This document shows, one piece after another, positions 12,530-20,667 of a stretch of DNA of 21,381 nucleotides. The notes below the pieces were generated by a model. That model had not been told where the DNA came from. It saw nothing but the letters and a program-made list of their open reading frames with translations, and did no database searches. The position numbers and the translations under genes were made by a program. The first letter of the stretch is position 1, and each line of letters begins with the position of its first letter. This DNA is from JAGPKI01 sp052034135 (GTDB lineage: Bacteria; Caldisericota; Caldisericia; UBA6126; JAGPKI01): positions 1-21,381 of the forward strand of contig JBPOJC010000014.1 in the NCBI GenBank assembly GCA_052034135.1, read 5' to 3'.

Positions 12530-15513
12530 TTCCAGAGGAAATAACTTTAGAGAATTTTCTTTCTTATAAAGGAGTAGCTAAAATTGATTTTAGAAAAATC
12601 CATTCAGTTGTGATAATTGGTGATAATGGAGCTGGAAAATCATCTATTCTTGATGGGATGACATATGCTTTATTTGGAGTAGCGAGAGGAACAAGTAAAA
12701 GTGGGGATAATAGCGATAGATTAATATCAACCGGAGAGCAATACCTAAAAACAGATTTTATTTTTTCAGTTGATGGCACACAATATAACGTTATCAGAAA
12801 GAGGGATAAAATAAAGCAATCTACTGAATTAGAATTGTTTAAAAAAGATGATGATGAATGGAAAAACATCTCTAAGTCTACAATAAAAGCTACTCAAGAA
12901 TTAATACATTCAATTATTAAAGCAAATTATGAATTATTTGTTTCTTCTGTAATGATTATGCAAGGAAGGGCAGACAATTTTACAAGAAAAGATCCTTCTG
13001 AAAGGAAGGAATTATTATATGATATTTTGAATCTTAATATTTACGAAAAACTATGCGATTTAGCGCGCGATAAAAGAAAGGAAATACTTTCAAAAATTGA
13101 GTCTTTAAAAGTTTTAATTGAACCAATGAAAGAAAGCCTCGATAAGCGATTAATATTAGAGAAAGAATTATCTGAATTAAAGGATAGTGTTAGAGAAAAG
13201 GAAGATAAGATAAAAGATTTAAAAACGAAACTTTCTGAAACATCTACAAAATTAGAAATAGCAAAAGAAGAGATGGTAAGGAAATCCAATATTTTAGAAA
13301 GATTAAAAAGAGAGGAAGAAAATTTTAAATCATTAACAGAGGAAAAAGATAAATATATAAAGCAGATTAATGAGGCACAAAAAATTATATTATTGCAAAA
13401 TGAAATCGAAACGAATTACCAGAGGTTTATTTCTTATTTAGAGCGCGAAAGAAAAATGGCAGAGAGCTTCGAAAATAAGGTAAGAGTGGAAAAGGAGATA
13501 GATGAACTTAAGAAAAAGATATCAGATGAGGAGCATGAATTATCCTTAAAACAGGCTGAATTGGATAAAGAGAAAAGTATCTACATGAGCGAAAAAGATA
13601 AATTTATAACGATAAATCTTAAGGTTCATTCAGTTCAAAGCGAACTAAAGGAATTAGAAAGAATCAGAGCAAAAAAAGGAGAAATTGAAAAAACTTTAAA
13701 TGATATAAATTTAGCTATTGCGACTACTGAAGCTGATTTAGCAAACTTAAGGAAAAATCTTGAAGAGACAAAGATTAAAAAGAAAGAAATAGAAGAAAAA
13801 ATTCTAAGTATTGAAAAGTTATTAAAAGAAGAACAAACTTTAAATGAACAATTAAAAGTAATTAAAGAAGATAAATCTAAGCTTGAAATATTAAATGCTG
13901 ATCTGATAACTGAATCAGGCAAAATTAGCTCTCTTAAAGTACAAATAGATGAAACTATAAAGGTTATTTCTTCTTTGAACGACAGCTTGGCAATACTATC
14001 AAAAGAAGGAGAAATAAAACAGTGTCCAGTATGTGGTTCTAATTTAAGCGAAGAGAAGCGAACAGAATTGATTTTAAATTATAGAAGAGAGATTGAGCAG
14101 AAAAAAGATTTTATTGAAGATGCAAAGAAAAAAATTGAACTTAGAGAAAAGAATATTGATGAAAAAGAATTGCTTCGAGAGAATTTAAAAAAATCTATTC
14201 TCTTAGAGGCTGAATTGATGGAAAGAAAAGCATGTTTAACAAATGCAAGAGAGCAGATTTATTCTTTAAATGATGAATTATTAACTATTAAGACAGCTGA
14301 AACGCATTACCAATCAGATATAACAAGACAGGAAAATAAATTAATTGAGCTTTATTCTAAGAGAACAACCACAGAAAAACAATATAATGAATATTTGAAT
14401 AAGCTTTTGGCTGAGAATTATTTACTGACATCTTTAGGAGAACTTCAAGCTCAATTATCTAAAATAAGAGAAGCAGAAGAAAAGCTTCCCCATGTTGCAA
14501 AGGAACTTTTAGACATTTCAAGAAAGCTTGAAACAAGAGATTTTGCTCTCGAAGCAAGAGAAAAGTTAGAAGAGCTTCAAAAAAAATTATATAACATTCA
14601 TTATGATGCTTCTTTGCACAAAGAATTAAAGAGCAACATTGAAAATTTTCAGTATGCTGAGAAAAAAAAGAAACTATTAGACGAAAAGATACATGAAAAG
14701 GAAATTTTGACAACTGCTGTTAATAGTTTAAAAGAAAAAATAGATTTAGTAAAAAAGGAAGTTAATAAACTCAACGATGAACTTAAATTAATTAATGTTG
14801 ATGAATCTCAAATAGAAGAAATCATAAAACTTAGAGATAATTATAATAGGGAAATGGATGGTCTTCTGTTAGATCGTGATAGTCTAATTAAAATGCAGGC
14901 TTTAAAAGAGGAAAATATTAAAAGCTACAGGGAAATGGAGAAAGAGTACATTAGTAAAAATAAAGAACTTGAAAGTTTACTAAAAGAGGAAAAACTTTTA
15001 ATGAAAGCCTCTTCTATATACGGTAAAAATGGAATTCCTGCTTTTATTATCGAAAATACATTGCCAGAAATAGAGGAAAAAGCGAACCAAATTCTTGATA
15101 TAATCTCTGACGGTAGATTGCAGGTCTATTTTAAGGTGGAATCAAAAACCAAGAAAGGAGATTTAAAAGAAACCTTAGATATAGAAATCTCCAGCGAAGG
15201 GGAAAACAGGCCATATGAATTATTTAGCGGAGGAGAAAAATTCAAGGTAGATATTGCTATAAGAATTGCTCTATCTTATGTGCTTGCCAATAAGTCAGGA
15301 GCTAAACTTTCAATGCTTATAATTGATGAGGGATTTGGTACTCAAGATAGGGAAGGAATAATAAGATTTATTGAGTGTATAGAAAGAATTTCTAATGAAT
15401 TTGAAAAAATAATAGTTATTACGCATATGAATGAACTAAAAGACTATTTTGAGTCACATTTAAGGGTGGTTAAAGAGAATGGTATTTCAAAGATATTTTT
15501 TGAAACTATTTAA
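12526..15513 (+). CDS. sbcC: SbcC/Rad50-like ATPase subunit
   Basis: 995 residues, typical length. Walker A GDNGAGKSS (32-40) at the N-terminus; long heptad-rich, Lys/Glu-rich coiled coils on both sides of a zinc hook CPVCG (C500 and C503); ABC signature SGGEK (901-905) followed by DIAIRIALSYVL; Walker B with D934 and E935 in IIDEGFG; and a switch histidine in ITHMNEL. ATP binding and the coiled-coil arms control access of DNA to SbcD. All catalytic elements are intact. It is the last gene of the mre-min-sbc run. No terminator hairpin is visible before the kor promoter, which starts three bases after the stop codon. Confidence 0.96.
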   Translation: MIPEEITLENFLSYKGVAKIDFRKIHSVVIIGDNGAGKSSILDGMTYALFGVARGTSKSGDNSDRLISTGEQYLKTDFIFSVDGTQYNVIRKRDKIKQSTELELFKKDDDEWKNISKSTIKATQELIHSIIKANYELFVSSVMIMQGRADNFTRKDPSERKELLYDILNLNIYEKLCDLARDKRKEILSKIESLKVLIEPMKESLDKRLILEKELSELKDSVREKEDKIKDLKTKLSETSTKLEIAKEEMVRKSNILERLKREEENFKSLTEEKDKYIKQINEAQKIILLQNEIETNYQRFISYLERERKMAESFENKVRVEKEIDELKKKISDEEHELSLKQAELDKEKSIYMSEKDKFITINLKVHSVQSELKELERIRAKKGEIEKTLNDINLAIATTEADLANLRKNLEETKIKKKEIEEKILSIEKLLKEEQTLNEQLKVIKEDKSKLEILNADLITESGKISSLKVQIDETIKVISSLNDSLAILSKEGEIKQCPVCGSNLSEEKRTELILNYRREIEQKKDFIEDAKKKIELREKNIDEKELLRENLKKSILLEAELMERKACLTNAREQIYSLNDELLTIKTAETHYQSDITRQENKLIELYSKRTTTEKQYNEYLNKLLAENYLLTSLGELQAQLSKIREAEEKLPHVAKELLDISRKLETRDFALEAREKLEELQKKLYNIHYDASLHKELKSNIENFQYAEKKKKLLDEKIHEKEILTTAVNSLKEKIDLVKKEVNKLNDELKLINVDESQIEEIIKLRDNYNREMDGLLLDRDSLIKMQALKEENIKSYREMEKEYISKNKELESLLKEEKLLMKASSIYGKNGIPAFIIENTLPEIEEKANQILDIISDGRLQVYFKVESKTKKGDLKETLDIEISSEGENRPYELFSGGEKFKVDIAIRIALSYVLANKSGAKLSMLIIDEGFGTQDREGIIRFIECIERISNEFEKIIVITHMNELKDYFESHLRVVKENGISKIFFETI

Positions 15514-15515
15514 AT

Positions 15516-15544
15516 TTGACAAACTCTATTTATTTTGTTAAATA
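15516..15544 (+). promoter_or_regulatory. Promoter of the kor operon
   Basis: TTGACA (15516-15521), a 17-base spacer and TAAATA (15539-15544), with an extended -10 TG at 15536-15537. The predicted start is near 15551, about 33 bases before korD. This is one of the best promoter matches in the window and makes kor independent of sbcC. Confidence 0.65.
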
Positions 15545-15583
15545 CGATAACGGTCTATTTATAATGAAAAATGGAAGTTGATT

Positions 15584-15793
15584 TTGAAGGTTAAAGAGAT
15601 AAAAATTAACAAAGAAAGATGTAAAAATTGTGGCATATGCGTAGTTTTATGCCCCAAGAATGTCTTAAAACAAAGTTTCACAGAAGAAGTAACTATTGAT
15701 GACATTTCAAATTGTAGTGGGTGTTTATTATGCGAGTTTGAATGCCCAGATCTAGCGATAGAAGTTATAAAGGAAGAGAAAAAAAATGATTAA
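15584..15793 (+). CDS. korD: 2-oxoacid:ferredoxin oxidoreductase, delta (ferredoxin) subunit
   Basis: 69 residues with two 4Fe-4S motifs: CKNCGICVVLCP (C13, C16, C19, C23) and CSGCLLCEFECP (C44, C47, C50, C54). It carries electrons from the thiamine diphosphate centre of the alpha/beta subunits to external ferredoxin. The start is a TTG; 15584 is chosen because GGAAG lies six bases before it, whereas the TTG at 15578 would directly abut that site and add two residues. The 3' end overlaps korA by eight bases. Confidence 0.88.
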   Translation: MKVKEIKINKERCKNCGICVVLCPKNVLKQSFTEEVTIDDISNCSGCLLCEFECPDLAIEVIKEEKKND

Positions 15794-16913
15794 GGAACTC
15801 TGGCAAGGTTCAGAAGCATGTGCTTATGGTGCTATGAAAGCAGGATTAAGTTTTTTTGCTGGTTATCCTATAACGCCATCTACAGAAATTGCCGAAGTAT
15901 TATCAGTTCTACTTACAAAAGCAGGAAAAGTATTTATTCAAATGGAAGATGAGTTAGCCAGTATTGTATCGATAATTGGAGCGTCTCTTGCAGGAGCAAA
16001 ATCAATGACAGCAACTTCGGGTCCTGGTTTTTCACTTATGCAGGAGGGGATTGGTTATGCTTGTATGATCGAAGCTCCTATTGTTATATGTAATGTTATG
16101 AGAGGTGGACCATCCACGGGACTACCTACAAATATAGCTCAAGGAGACGTTATGCAGTCTAAATGGGGTACCCATGGAGATCATTCCATAATAGTGCTTT
16201 CACCCGATTCCGTTAAAGAAATGTATTATTTTACTATAAAAGCTTTTAATCTTGCTGAAACTTATAGGAATCCAGTAATACTTCTTGCAGATGAGGTAGT
16301 GGCTCATATGCGTGAAAAAGTTGAAATTGACGAAAGTGAAGATATAGAGATAATTAACAGGAAAAAACCGACTGATAAAAATAATTATTTGCCATACGGC
16401 AACATTATAGATGATGTTCCTGTAATTGCCGATTTGGGTGATGCATTTGGAACAAGTATAACTGGTCTTGTTCATAATGAATCTGGTTTTCAAACAGCGA
16501 ATTATAGTGTAGCGAATCAGTTAGTTCAGAGAATTTATAGAAAAATTGAAAAACATAAAAAAGAACTTTTTGAGTGTGAAGTTATAAATGGCGATGCTGA
16601 AACTCTGTTTGTAGCTTATGGTGCAGTAAGTAGAACTATAAAAGAAATAATTAATTATTACGAGAAAGACAAATTTGGTTTAATAAGACTAAAAACAATA
16701 TTTCCGTTTTGCGAAGAGACAATTTTTGACCTTACGAGAAAAGCAAAGAGAGTAATTGTTGTGGAATTAAATATGGGTCAGCTTTATTATGAAATTAAAA
16801 GAGCAATTTGTAATACAAAGCCTGTCTACTTAATAAGTAAAGTTGGAGGGGAGTTAATCTCACCAGAAGAAACATTAAAAGAAGCAGAGGCAATTATAAG
16901 TGAAAATAGATGA
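15786..16913 (+). CDS. korA: 2-oxoacid:ferredoxin oxidoreductase, alpha subunit
   Basis: 375 residues, the usual length for KorA of 2-oxoglutarate:ferredoxin oxidoreductase. GSEACAYGAMKAG and GYPITPSTEI (26-35) start the pyrimidine-binding domain; QMEDELASI, TSGPGFSLMQEGIGYA and RGGPSTGLPT follow, and a transketolase C-terminal-like region makes up the last third. Together with KorB it decarboxylates a 2-oxoacid, most likely 2-oxoglutarate, to the acyl-CoA and CO2 while reducing ferredoxin; the reaction can run in either direction in anaerobes. Related 2-oxoisovalerate enzymes share the layout, so the substrate is not certain. ATG at 15786 overlaps korD, and the 3' end overlaps korB by 14 bases. 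Confidence 0.93.
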   Translation: MIKELWQGSEACAYGAMKAGLSFFAGYPITPSTEIAEVLSVLLTKAGKVFIQMEDELASIVSIIGASLAGAKSMTATSGPGFSLMQEGIGYACMIEAPIVICNVMRGGPSTGLPTNIAQGDVMQSKWGTHGDHSIIVLSPDSVKEMYYFTIKAFNLAETYRNPVILLADEVVAHMREKVEIDESEDIEIINRKKPTDKNNYLPYGNIIDDVPVIADLGDAFGTSITGLVHNESGFQTANYSVANQLVQRIYRKIEKHKKELFECEVINGDAETLFVAYGAVSRTIKEIINYYEKDKFGLIRLKTIFPFCEETIFDLTRKAKRVIVVELNMGQLYYEIKRAICNTKPVYLISKVGGELISPEETLKEAEAIISENR

Positions 16914-17703
16914 TTTTATTAGAAAAGAGAGACTTCCATTTATATGGTGTCCAGGATGCGGTAATGGAACAATTTTAAGAGCTGCTCTTACTGCAATTAG
17001 CGAGTTACAATTAACTGAAAATGACGTAATATTTGCTTCAGGTATTGGTTGTTCCTCAAGGACTCCAATGTACACAAAATTCGACAATGCACACTCATTA
17101 CACGGAAGAGCAATTCCATTAGCCACAGGTATAAAGCTAACAAGACCAGATAAAAAAGTTATTGTTATGACGGGAGACGGGGATGCTCTTGCTATTGGAG
17201 GAAATCATTTAATTCATGCAGCGAGAAGAAACATCGATCTAACTGTTATTATTTTCAACAATTCAATTTATGGAATGACAGGCGGCCAAGTATCTCCATT
17301 GACTCCAGAAGGAAAAAAGGGAACTACAGCAGTATTTGGAAATATTGAGAATTCATTTGATACAGTTGAACTTTTAAAAGGGGCAGGTGCAACTTATGTT
17401 GCAAGAGTTGGGACATATTTCTTTACGCAAATGACAAAATATATAAAGAATGGAATTGTTCATAAAGGTTTCTCTGTCATAGAAATAGTTACTCAATGTC
17501 CGGTATATTACGGAAGATTAAATAAAATAAAAACACCTGGAGAGATGCTCCTTTGGCAAAAGGAAAATCTCATCTCAAAAGAAAAAGCGAAAAACATACC
17601 CGAAGAGGAATTAGTAGGAAAGATTATAATTGGAGAATTTATTAATATAGATAAAGAATCATATATTGATAAAAGAGAAAAATTAATTAAAAAGGCACAA
17701 TAA
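16900..17703 (+). CDS. korB: 2-oxoacid:ferredoxin oxidoreductase, beta subunit
   Basis: 267 residues. The thiamine diphosphate-binding subunit: CPGCGNG (C17, C20) near the start, then TGDGDALAIGGNH with the GDG...N metal-diphosphate motif (92-102), and NNSIYGMTGGQ (120-130), a KorB hallmark. C17 and C20, with C51 and a later Cys (in TQCPVYYG), are in the positions of the 4Fe-4S cluster ligands of this family. The start is GTG at 16900, preceded by AGAGG at a spacing of nine bases and overlapping korA by 14 bases. korC begins at the first base after its stop codon. Confidence 0.93.
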   Translation: MKIDDFIRKERLPFIWCPGCGNGTILRAALTAISELQLTENDVIFASGIGCSSRTPMYTKFDNAHSLHGRAIPLATGIKLTRPDKKVIVMTGDGDALAIGGNHLIHAARRNIDLTVIIFNNSIYGMTGGQVSPLTPEGKKGTTAVFGNIENSFDTVELLKGAGATYVARVGTYFFTQMTKYIKNGIVHKGFSVIEIVTQCPVYYGRLNKIKTPGEMLLWQKENLISKEKAKNIPEEELVGKIIIGEFINIDKESYIDKREKLIKKAQ

Positions 17704-18243
17704 ATGAGGGTTGAAATAAGATTTAGTGGATCTGGTGGTCAAGGGTTGGTTCTTGCCTCAAGAATACTTGCGAATGCTGCTATATTAGAGTCAATGAATG
17801 TTCTTCAAAGTCAAGTATACGGCGCAGAGGCAAGGGGCGGAGCAACGAAAAGTGAAGTAATAGTTAGCGATAAAGAAATATTTTTTCCTCGTGTTCTTAT
17901 TCCTGATATTTTGATCGTTTTAACTGAAGAAGCATATAAAAAATATGGTACTAATTTGAAAACTAATGGAATAATTATTCTTGACTCATTTATGATTAAA
18001 TCAGCCGAAAAGAATGATTCATTTAAAATTTATGCTGCTCCGTTTACGCAGATAGCCGAGGAAAAGTTTAATTCTAAAATATTAGCTAATATGGTTATCC
18101 TTGGCTTTACTACAAAACTTTTAAAAATTATAAGATTTGAATCAGTAGTAAAAGCTCTTTCCAATGTATTTAAAGGTGAGACTTTTGAAATAAACTCTAA
18201 GGCGTTAGAAGCTGGCCAAAATTTAGATATACAGCCGCTTTAA
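17704..18243 (+). CDS. korC: 2-oxoacid:ferredoxin oxidoreductase, gamma subunit
   Basis: 179 residues. RFSGSGGQGLVLASRILANA (6-25) and QVYGAEARGGATKSEVIVSD are the signature stretches of the gamma domain (POR/KOR catalytic domain family), which completes the coenzyme A side of the enzyme. With it all four Kor subunits are present in the order D-A-B-C, separated by overlaps or zero spacing, consistent with stoichiometric synthesis. The TAA stop lies in a TTAA that also contains the stop codon of the opposite-strand methyltransferase gene. Confidence 0.92.
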   Translation: MRVEIRFSGSGGQGLVLASRILANAAILESMNVLQSQVYGAEARGGATKSEVIVSDKEIFFPRVLIPDILIVLTEEAYKKYGTNLKTNGIIILDSFMIKSAEKNDSFKIYAAPFTQIAEEKFNSKILANMVILGFTTKLLKIIRFESVVKALSNVFKGETFEINSKALEAGQNLDIQPL

Positions 18244-18827
18244 TATGCTTCGTCTTTAAAATATTTTTTCCGACTTTCACTAAGAAGGTAAAGTATTATA
18301 GCGGACGCTGTTCTCACTGAAAGATGATTGTAATCTGAATTACCTTCTATTGGTTTTAAAATAAAATCTCCCGATTGTAAAATATTGTAAGTTAATCCCC
18401 ATCCAGTACCAAAAAGAAGAAATACAGGTTCATTTATTGATATTTTTGAAACATCTTCTATAGATATAGATTTTTCTGAATCTATTTTACGAGCAGTGGT
18501 TGAGATAATTTTTGCATTTTTACCATATTGGTTATCAATTAATTCTTTAGCTTCGTTTAAAGAATAAGCAAACTTGACTATATTAAAAGTTAAACTTCTG
18601 TTCTGATTGTAAGATTTACCAAAACCTTTTTGCCAGAAGTTAATAATTCTTTCAGATACAGCTTTTTGCTTTTGAGAAGGATGTATAATATAGAAATAGT
18701 CAACACCAAATGAATAAGCTGATCTTGCAATATCATGAATATCAAAAGGTGTGATTGAAGTAGTAATCTCTTCTCCATTTTTATTTAATACTGGATAATG
18801 CAATAAGCCAATACTTATATTATTCAT
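18240..18827 (-). CDS. SPOUT-class RNA methyltransferase family protein (TrmD neighbour)
   Basis: 195 residues. Conserved blocks are LLHYPVLNKNGE (8-19), FDIHDIARSAYSFGV (28-42), LLFGTGWGL and, near the C-terminus, GNSDYNHLSVRTASAIILYLL. These match a SAM-dependent RNA methyltransferase family that is usually encoded beside trmD in thermophilic and anaerobic bacteria. The glycine-rich GTGWGL and the DYNHLSVR loop are expected to shape the knotted SAM site. The RNA target is not known to me. Its ATG at 18827 lies eight bases inside the 3' end of trmD, so the two are co-translated. Convergent with korC, sharing the terminal TTAA. Confidence 0.8.
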   Translation of the reverse strand: MNNISIGLLHYPVLNKNGEEITTSITPFDIHDIARSAYSFGVDYFYIIHPSQKQKAVSERIINFWQKGFGKSYNQNRSLTFNIVKFAYSLNEAKELIDNQYGKNAKIISTTARKIDSEKSISIEDVSKISINEPVFLLFGTGWGLTYNILQSGDFILKPIEGNSDYNHLSVRTASAIILYLLSESRKKYFKDEAY

Positions 18828-19581
18828 CTAATAAATAATCAATAAGTATTACTAATTCATCTTTAATTTCTTTTAAATATTTTTTATCTGAAGGAGAAAG
18901 TTCTTTTTTATTTATCAAGTCTGCCCGCAGAAGAAGACTCCATTTTAAAGATTCTTTTTCTTGCCATTTTTTTATTTTCTCGTGATTTCCAGATAATAAT
19001 ATAGGAGGTACTTTTAAACCTCTAAATTCAGTTGGCTTTGTAAATTTAGGGGCGCTTAATTTTTTTTTGCTAAAAGTTTCATTCAGTAATGAAGCAGAAT
19101 TTCCTATAACACCATCAATAAGTCTAATTATTGCATCTGTTATAACGATTGCAGATATTTCTCCTCCTCCTACGATATAGTCTCCAATAGATAAAATATA
19201 TGTAGCAAAAGTGCTTAATCTTTCATCTATACCCTCGTAGTGGCCACATAAAAATGTTATTATATCGCTATTAGAAGCTATTTCTTGGATCAAGTCTTGA
19301 GTAATAACATTTCCTTTTGGGGATGGTAAAATTATTGTAGTTGAAGTCAAATTATTTTTTTCTAAAGCTTCCAAAAATGGCTCCATTTTCATAAGCATTC
19401 CTGCTCCTCCACCATAGGGTGAATTGTCAGTGGTTTTATGCTTATCAGTCGTATAGTCTCTCAAGTTGATAATGGAATAGCTTATTAAATTCTTTTTAAT
19501 AGCTTTACTCGGTATACTATAAGAAAAATAGCTTTCAATTATTTCTGGAAATGTCGTTAAATAGTTAAAATTTTTAACCAC
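18820..19581 (-). CDS. trmD: tRNA (guanine37-N1)-methyltransferase TrmD
   Basis: 253 residues, normal length. TrmD methylates N1 of G37 in tRNAs with G36, which prevents +1 frameshifting. SAM-knot motifs are present: YGGGAGMLMK (56-65), LCGHYEGIDER (111-121), SIGDYIVGGGE (131-141) and TDAIIRLIDGVIG (148-160). R153 corresponds to catalytic R154 of the Escherichia coli enzyme. The loop that usually reads EDSF, with catalytic D169, reads NETF here, so Glu168 replaces Asp. RLIPGV is RLIDGV and YTRP is FTKP. PPILLSGNH is retained. The start is GTG at 19581, two bases after the ylqD stop. Nine consecutive A in the coding strand follow the altered loop. Confidence 0.92.
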   Translation of the reverse strand: MVKNFNYLTTFPEIIESYFSYSIPSKAIKKNLISYSIINLRDYTTDKHKTTDNSPYGGGAGMLMKMEPFLEALEKNNLTSTTIILPSPKGNVITQDLIQEIASNSDIITFLCGHYEGIDERLSTFATYILSIGDYIVGGGEISAIVITDAIIRLIDGVIGNSASLLNETFSKKKLSAPKFTKPTEFRGLKVPPILLSGNHEKIKKWQEKESLKWSLLLRADLINKKELSPSDKKYLKEIKDELVILIDYLLDE

Positions 19582-19583
19582 AT

Positions 19584-19997
19584 TTATGATTTAATTGAAA
19601 TAACTATTCCATCTCTGACAGTAATCTCGCTGCCATTAAGCTTCTCCCAGAGATTGTCTCCTTCTTTGATATCTACGATTCCATCGATAGATGCATAGGG
19701 ATAGAGAGTTCCAATCTCAAGGTTTTTTACCTCATTTATCTTATTTTCTATCTCTTTTTTTGTTGCTTCTTGAGATTCACGCTCTTTTGAAAGCCTTGCT
19801 CTTATATTTGCTAACTCTTGTGTACTGAAAGAAGAACCAACATTGAGAAGCAGTTTACTTTCTTCGGATTTAAGCTTCTCAATGTTGGTATTAATTTCGC
19901 TGATCAAAATTTCTAATTGCTTAATAAAACTATCCTTAAATTCTTGTGAAACTATTACTTTAATAAGAACTTTTCGGTTTAAAGTTATTGTAGCCAA
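19584..19997 (-). CDS. ylqD: YlqD-like protein
   Basis: 137 residues: an N-terminal strand segment (NRKVLIKVIVSQEFKDSF), a long charged coiled coil (about 25-100), and a C-terminal part ending GSEITVRDGIVISI, which resembles the end of Bacillus YlqD. Its place between khpA and trmD is also that of ylqD in Bacillus. Function is unknown; the conserved location suggests a link to ribosome or tRNA maturation. The TTG start at 19997 has only a weak AGAGA upstream and follows the khpA stop by nine bases. RimM, which lies between ylqD and trmD in Bacillus, is absent here, and nothing in this protein resembles RimM. Confidence 0.68.
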   Translation of the reverse strand: MATITLNRKVLIKVIVSQEFKDSFIKQLEILISEINTNIEKLKSEESKLLLNVGSSFSTQELANIRARLSKERESQEATKKEIENKINEVKNLEIGTLYPYASIDGIVDIKEGDNLWEKLNGSEITVRDGIVISIKS

Positions 19998-20006
19998 TTA
20001 AAATCT

Positions 20007-20237
20007 CTACGAAATAATGTTTATTACAGCGTTTTTACCGTTTTTAGCAGCTGCTGCTCTAATAAGAAACCTTATTGCGTTAGCAGTTTTGCCTTGCTTA
20101 CCAATAACTTTACCAATGTCTGTTGGGTCAACTTTAATTTCATACACAATTGATTGTTGACCTGCTACCTCTTGGACAAAAACTTGCTCTGGGTGATCCA
20201 CCAAAGTTTTAACAATTTCTTCAATTAGCTGTTTCAT
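20007..20237 (-). CDS. khpA: KhpA, KH-domain RNA-binding protein
   Basis: 76 residues, essentially one KH domain. The RNA-binding loop GKVIGKQGKTANAIR (42-56) contains the GxxG motif as GKQG. KhpA pairs with KhpB (Jag/EloR) in bacteria such as pneumococcus, where the complex binds many RNAs and affects cell elongation; no KhpB gene is in this window. The ATG at 20237 is preceded by AAAGGAGGAT, which lies inside the end of rpsP, and the two genes overlap by 17 bases. The rpsP-khpA pair is widely conserved. Confidence 0.92.
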   Translation of the reverse strand: MKQLIEEIVKTLVDHPEQVFVQEVAGQQSIVYEIKVDPTDIGKVIGKQGKTANAIRFLIRAAAAKNGKNAVINIIS

Positions 20238-20523
20238 TTAACTTATCCTCCTTTTGATTTTTCATTGTGATAAACTTCTGCCAAATATTTGTTTTACGTA
20301 GAATACTTTTTACTTTATCAGTAGGTTGTGCTCCTTTTTCAAGCCATTTTAAGGTTTTATCCTCGTTCAAGATAATTTTCTTTTTATCATCACTTTCTAA
20401 TGGATGATAAGTACCAAGTAATTCTAAGTAATTACTTTTAACACTTTTTCTTGAATCCATAGCAACTATTCTATAGCTTGGCCTGTGAGGCGCTCCCATT
20501 CTAACAAGCTTTATTTTAACCAC
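20221..20523 (-). CDS. rpsP: 30S ribosomal protein S16
   Basis: 100 residues. KIKLVRMGAPHRPSYRIVAMDSR (3-25), LLGTYHPLE (35-43) and the LKWLEKGAQPTDKVKSIL segment (58-75) match S16, an assembly protein of the small ribosomal subunit. The C-terminal tail (TMKNQKEDKLNETAN) is lineage-specific. The start is GTG at 20523, with GAGGAGA about nine bases upstream. It is first in the rpsP-khpA-ylqD-trmD-methyltransferase transcript and has its own promoter near 20577-20604. The ffh gene that precedes rpsP in many bacteria is not there; an unrelated surface-protein gene is. Confidence 0.95.
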   Translation of the reverse strand: MVKIKLVRMGAPHRPSYRIVAMDSRKSVKSNYLELLGTYHPLESDDKKKIILNEDKTLKWLEKGAQPTDKVKSILRKTNIWQKFITMKNQKEDKLNETAN

Positions 20524-20576
20524 AAAATAAATTCTCCTCTCAATAAATTTAACTTCTTTTAGAGCAAGTGGATAAT

Positions 20577-20604
20577 AGAATATTTAAAAAAAATTAAAAG
20601 TCAA
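20577..20604 (-). promoter_or_regulatory. Promoter of the rpsP operon
   Basis: On the minus strand TTGACT (20604-20599) is followed by a 16-base spacer rich in T and TATTCT (20582-20577). The predicted start near 20570 gives a leader of about 47 bases ending with the GAGGAGA ribosome-binding site. The T-rich spacer includes a run of eight T. Confidence 0.5.
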
Positions 20605-20667
20605 CTATTGCTATACAGAATAATTTGAACTGTCTATCAGGAAATTCTTTAACTCTATGTTTATTTT

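Noticed and set aside
12564..14713. Several Ser/Phe-rich minus-strand frames inside sbcC
   Set aside because: They are the antisense reading of the Lys/Glu-rich coiled coil, which gives long open frames rich in Phe, Leu and Ser by composition alone.
18590..18778. 62-codon minus-strand frame within the SPOUT methyltransferase gene
   Set aside because: Alternative frame of a recognised gene with no independent start signal.
20612..20636. Imperfect hairpin (TAGACAG with CTGTATA, minus strand) downstream of the TIG gene as a terminator
   Set aside because: The stem has a mismatch and the T-run is about 18 bases away, inside the rpsP promoter spacer.
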